From the NCBI RefSeq assembly GCF_015356825.1, contig NZ_JAACYW010000010.1, forward strand, positions 1 to 64,000: DNA of 64,000 bases. The letters run 5' to 3'. Source of the DNA: Catenulispora rubra (GTDB lineage Bacteria > Actinomycetota > Actinomycetes > Streptomycetales > Catenulisporaceae). The notes beneath the pieces are model-generated. The model worked only from the letters and a program-made list of their open reading frames with translations. It was not told where the DNA came from and did no database searches. Below, piece after piece: positions 61,459 through 64,000 of the stretch. A program made the translations under genes and the position numbers. Numbering within the stretch: the stretch's first letter is position 1; each line of letters starts with the position of its first letter.

Positions 61459-61898
61459 ATCAGTACACGAATCTACGCCCTCAAGTGCGGTGTATTCGTC
61501 GTCTCCCTCATACTGCGGCGGCTCGCCGTTGCTCGCCAGCGGCGAGCAGCCCGCCAAGTCCCCTGAGTCTGGAGTCTTATTCAGAGGTCAGCGTACGGGG
61601 CCACCCGAAGCCTCAGCACCGACAGACTCCTGAACAGGATGCGGGGCGGCTGAACCATGAGCCAGGAGGACAACCCGGGCTCACGGTTCAGCCCTTGACC
61701 CGCCAGGTCCGTGGATCGACTGTTGTCGCACGTCACGCGCGCAATGTTCACGGCGGGCCGGCGTAGCGAAATGGAGATCTCCGGCACCGGGGAAAGCCGG
61801 GACTGTGGTCACGCGCGGCGGCCACCCTCAGGAGAGATGTGCCGCGCCGACTTCGATGCGAGCTCCGGCACGAACGCGCTCCGCGACTACCTGAAGGC
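61459..61898. other. Intergenic region with terminator-like hairpin
   Basis: This is a 440-bp gap between convergent genes. It has a compact stem-loop TGCTCGCC-AGC-GGCGAGCA at 61530-61548 that may end transcription from the left. I see no gene. Confidence 0.5.
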
Positions 61899-63347
61899 TC
61901 AGAGAGGGTCTTCGGCGTCTTCGGCCAGTGTGCCGATCTGCACGACCCGCTCCGGATGCCGCTTCCAGAGCCATAGCAGGACGCCGAGCCCCACCAGCAG
62001 CCAGACACCCACCGCCGGGCCGGCGTATGAGGCCGGCGGTGTCAGCTTGCTGACGAAGGAGAACGCCGGCACGCCGGCCGCCGTCAGCAGCGGCGGCACG
62101 AAGGCGGCGATGCCCAGCAGCGGTACCAGGCAGTGTCGCAGCCAGGAGAATTCCTCGCGGCGGAAGCGAGCGAAGAAGCCGATGCAGGCCAGATCGGCGA
62201 TCATGTAGACGGCGATGACCACGATGACGATCCCGGTCGCCACCAGGAGGAACGCCGTGGACGGACCCCACTTGAACCCGACCGCCAGTGTCGCGCCGAC
62301 GGCGACGACGAACTGGGCCGCGATCGCCACCACCGGCGACCGGAACCTCGGGTGCAGGACGGCCAGCTGCCGGGGCAGGACGCCGGCCCGCGCCAAGGCG
62401 AACGCCGTGCGGGTCGAGGCGTTCAATCCGGCGTTGGCGTTCGCGATCGTCGAGTTCACGATGGCGAAGAACACCAGCACCCAGAACAGCCCGTAGGACG
62501 CCTTGGCCATGGCGGTCCACGAGTCGGTGCCGAACGCGGAGAACTTGTCGGGGCCGAAGGCCACCGCGGCGGCGTACGTCGTGAACACGTAGAGGGCGCC
62601 GATCGCGAGCGTCGCGCCCAGGACGGCTTGGCGGATGGTGCGGCGCGGATCGCGCGCCTCCTCGGCCAGTGGCGCGGCGGCCTCGAAACCCGAGAACGCC
62701 AGGATCGTGTACACGGACCCTGCGATGACACCGGACATCCCGCGGTGCGCCTCGGGGGTGTGGCTCGTGCCGAACACCGACAGCGTGTTGTGATGGCCGG
62801 CTTTCACCACGAACATCGCGGCCAGCACCACGAACACCGCGATCTCGAAGGCGCCGAGGACGGTGCCGAGCACCGTGCTGGTCTGGATGCCGCGATAGCC
62901 GGCGGCGGCGATCACCAGCGCGCCGACGACGACCCACGGCCACCACAGGTCGGCCGGGTAGGAGTGCCATTCGTCGTGCAGTGTCGGCGCCACGGTGAAG
63001 CCAAGCTGGAGCAGCAGCAGCGTGGGCACCAGCGCTTGGACGAACACGTACATCCAGCCGACGACGAAGCCCGCGGCGGGGTGCAACCCACGCCCGGCGT
63101 AGGCGCCGACCGAGGCGGCGGCGGGCAGATGCCGGGCCAGCTCGGCGATGGAGTTCGCGGCCAAAAGGCAGGCCGCCATCGCCAGCAGCACCGACAGCGG
63201 CAGCGCGCCGCCGGCGAACGCGGCGCCGGAGGGGATGGAGGCCGCGATGGCGGCGCCGGGCGCCATCGCGGTGATGCTCTGGAACAGTACTTCGCGCAGG
63301 CCCACGGCATCCCGGGCCAGTCCGGTTCTCTGCTGCACCTGGGTCAC
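61899..63347 (-). CDS. APC-family amino acid permease
   Basis: The 482-residue protein has about twelve to fourteen membrane helices and the APC pattern (REVLFQSITAMAPGAAIAAS, FSGFEAAAPLAEEARDPRRT, ANANAGLNASTRTAFALARA). It probably imports amino acids or polyamines. The GTG at 63347 has AGGAG at 7 bp. No partner gene is adjacent. Confidence 0.88.
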   Translation of the reverse strand: MTQVQQRTGLARDAVGLREVLFQSITAMAPGAAIAASIPSGAAFAGGALPLSVLLAMAACLLAANSIAELARHLPAAASVGAYAGRGLHPAAGFVVGWMYVFVQALVPTLLLLQLGFTVAPTLHDEWHSYPADLWWPWVVVGALVIAAAGYRGIQTSTVLGTVLGAFEIAVFVVLAAMFVVKAGHHNTLSVFGTSHTPEAHRGMSGVIAGSVYTILAFSGFEAAAPLAEEARDPRRTIRQAVLGATLAIGALYVFTTYAAAVAFGPDKFSAFGTDSWTAMAKASYGLFWVLVFFAIVNSTIANANAGLNASTRTAFALARAGVLPRQLAVLHPRFRSPVVAIAAQFVVAVGATLAVGFKWGPSTAFLLVATGIVIVVIAVYMIADLACIGFFARFRREEFSWLRHCLVPLLGIAAFVPPLLTAAGVPAFSFVSKLTPPASYAGPAVGVWLLVGLGVLLWLWKRHPERVVQIGTLAEDAEDPL

Positions 63348-63798
63348 GACTGACTCCTGTCGCCGGCGGGGGTCGCGGTGGCGTGTACCTCGGAGTACCA
63401 CGAGCATTGAACAACGATGGATTCCGACTTGCCCCCGGTCCTGTTCAGGATGAGGTAGCAAAACCAGTCACCCGGTACAGCGCTCTGTTTCGATCCCCGA
63501 ACTCTCACCACCCATCAGCTCTTTCCATTCCGATGGGGACGGCAATCGTGAGATGCGCGAGGATAGTCTCGACGACCGCCTCTAAGGCGGCCAATGGCGA
63601 CACCGGCACCGTCGGCGACTGAACCGCACCGGGGTTGCGCCGTACTCCTCGGTTTGAGACCAGGTCGAGCAACGGCTCGTGACCTGCTGTCAAAGCTTTC
63701 ACTGTGGCGGGAAACCAGGGCGTTTCAGTTTTCTGACATGGCGGAGCAGGTTCCCAGCACCTGCCCGCCTCGACGGCTCCCGCGGCGACGGCTTCGGG
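63348..63798. other. Gap without a supportable gene
   Basis: This is a 450-bp region upstream of the permease and before the partial gene at the right edge. No frame with family character or good start is seen. The permease promoter should lie near its left end. Confidence 0.45.
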
Positions 63799-64000
63799 AT
63801 GACGCCGTCTCGTTCGACGCTCGATCGAGCACGCGTGGCCTACTGACGCGACCGCTGAGCAGTTGTACGGCACCGCGTTCCGCTGCGCCGAGCCGGACTG
63901 CCGCGAGCCGCTGTACCGGAGGAACTCCGACACCGGCCAGACGTTGCTGAACAGCCGGGTCGCGCACATCTGCGCCCGTAGCGAGAGCGGCCCGCGCTGG
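63799..64000 (+). CDS. Partial HNH-like or zinc-site protein, possibly frameshifted
   Basis: The last 150 bp encode TDATAEQLYGTAFRCAEPDC and REPLYRRNSDTGQTLLNSRV, then AHICARSESGPRW, running off the window. This matches the start of an actinomycete protein family with a C-x4-C pair and an HIxAR segment, often HNH-endonuclease-like. The frame has no start codon of its own. An ATG at 63799 begins MTPSRSTLDRARVAY in a different frame ending at 63846, which suggests a frameshift near 63842. Confidence 0.5.

Noticed and set aside
1-64000. CRISPR arrays, rRNA and tRNA genes
   Set aside because: No regular repeat-spacer series, and no tRNA- or rRNA-like segments were noticed on reading; a covariance-model scan was not possible.

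Overview
The window is high-GC DNA with GTG/TTG starts, strong AGGAG ribosome binding sites, many ATGA stop/start overlaps, WXG-type proteins, LuxR/TrmB-type regulators and a 24-residue bL37-like ribosomal gene. This points to an actinomycete with a large genome (Streptomycetales/Catenulisporales-like). The genus cannot be fixed from what is visible.

Layout. 0-1.5 kb: mobile-element debris (a frameshifted serine recombinase and a frameshifted ISL3-type transposase end). 1.66-4.0 kb: minus-strand group of a decayed PadR regulator, a HAAS-domain membrane protein and a second membrane protein. 4.1-8.5 kb: a TrmB/LuxR-type regulator divergent from four secreted or surface proteins of unknown role. 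8.8-10.5 kb: an eroded WXG/YbaB locus in which a WXG-type N-terminus is fused in frame to a copper-protein fragment and a CopZ-like metallochaperone. 10.7-12.8 kb: LuxR-type regulator plus MFS exporter.

13.26-40.92 kb is the centrepiece: one plus-strand, largely translationally coupled operon closed by a perfect 16-bp hairpin. It encodes a lipopeptide-type NRPS line (FAAL-T-C-A-T, then three C-A-T modules, then C-vestigial A-T-reductase), a type II thioesterase, a secreted penicillin-acylase-family enzyme, a small membrane protein, an MbtH protein and a 75-residue protein. It is preceded by a SznF-like cupin protein, a YqcI/YcgG-type (GntA-like) N-oxygenase domain fused to a stand-alone adenylation domain, and an unrecognised 332-residue protein. 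My reading is that the first two genes make an N-N bonded or N-oxygenated guanidino amino acid (N-nitroso or diazeniumdiolate type). The free A domain would load it in trans onto the last module, whose own A domain is dead. The peptide is acylated at the start, released reductively, and probably deacylated outside the cell by the acylase. I know of no described system with exactly this architecture; all chemistry here is inference.

41.0-48.2 kb: MFS transporter, MOSC protein, ChrA, CBU_0592-type protein, CorA, a decayed GNAT gene, an orphan second KdpF peptide, a membrane protein and a DUF4118 protein. 48.3-55.7 kb: kdpD divergent from a 29-residue peptide gene and kdpFABC. 55.75-57.6 kb: CPA1 antiporter and the bL37-like gene. 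58.2-60.7 kb: SDR oxidoreductase, a decayed membrane protein and a KdpE-type response regulator whose promoter region carries a repeat motif like the one before the kdp operon. 60.8-64 kb: a hypothetical protein, an APC permease and the start of a truncated or frameshifted gene running off the right edge.
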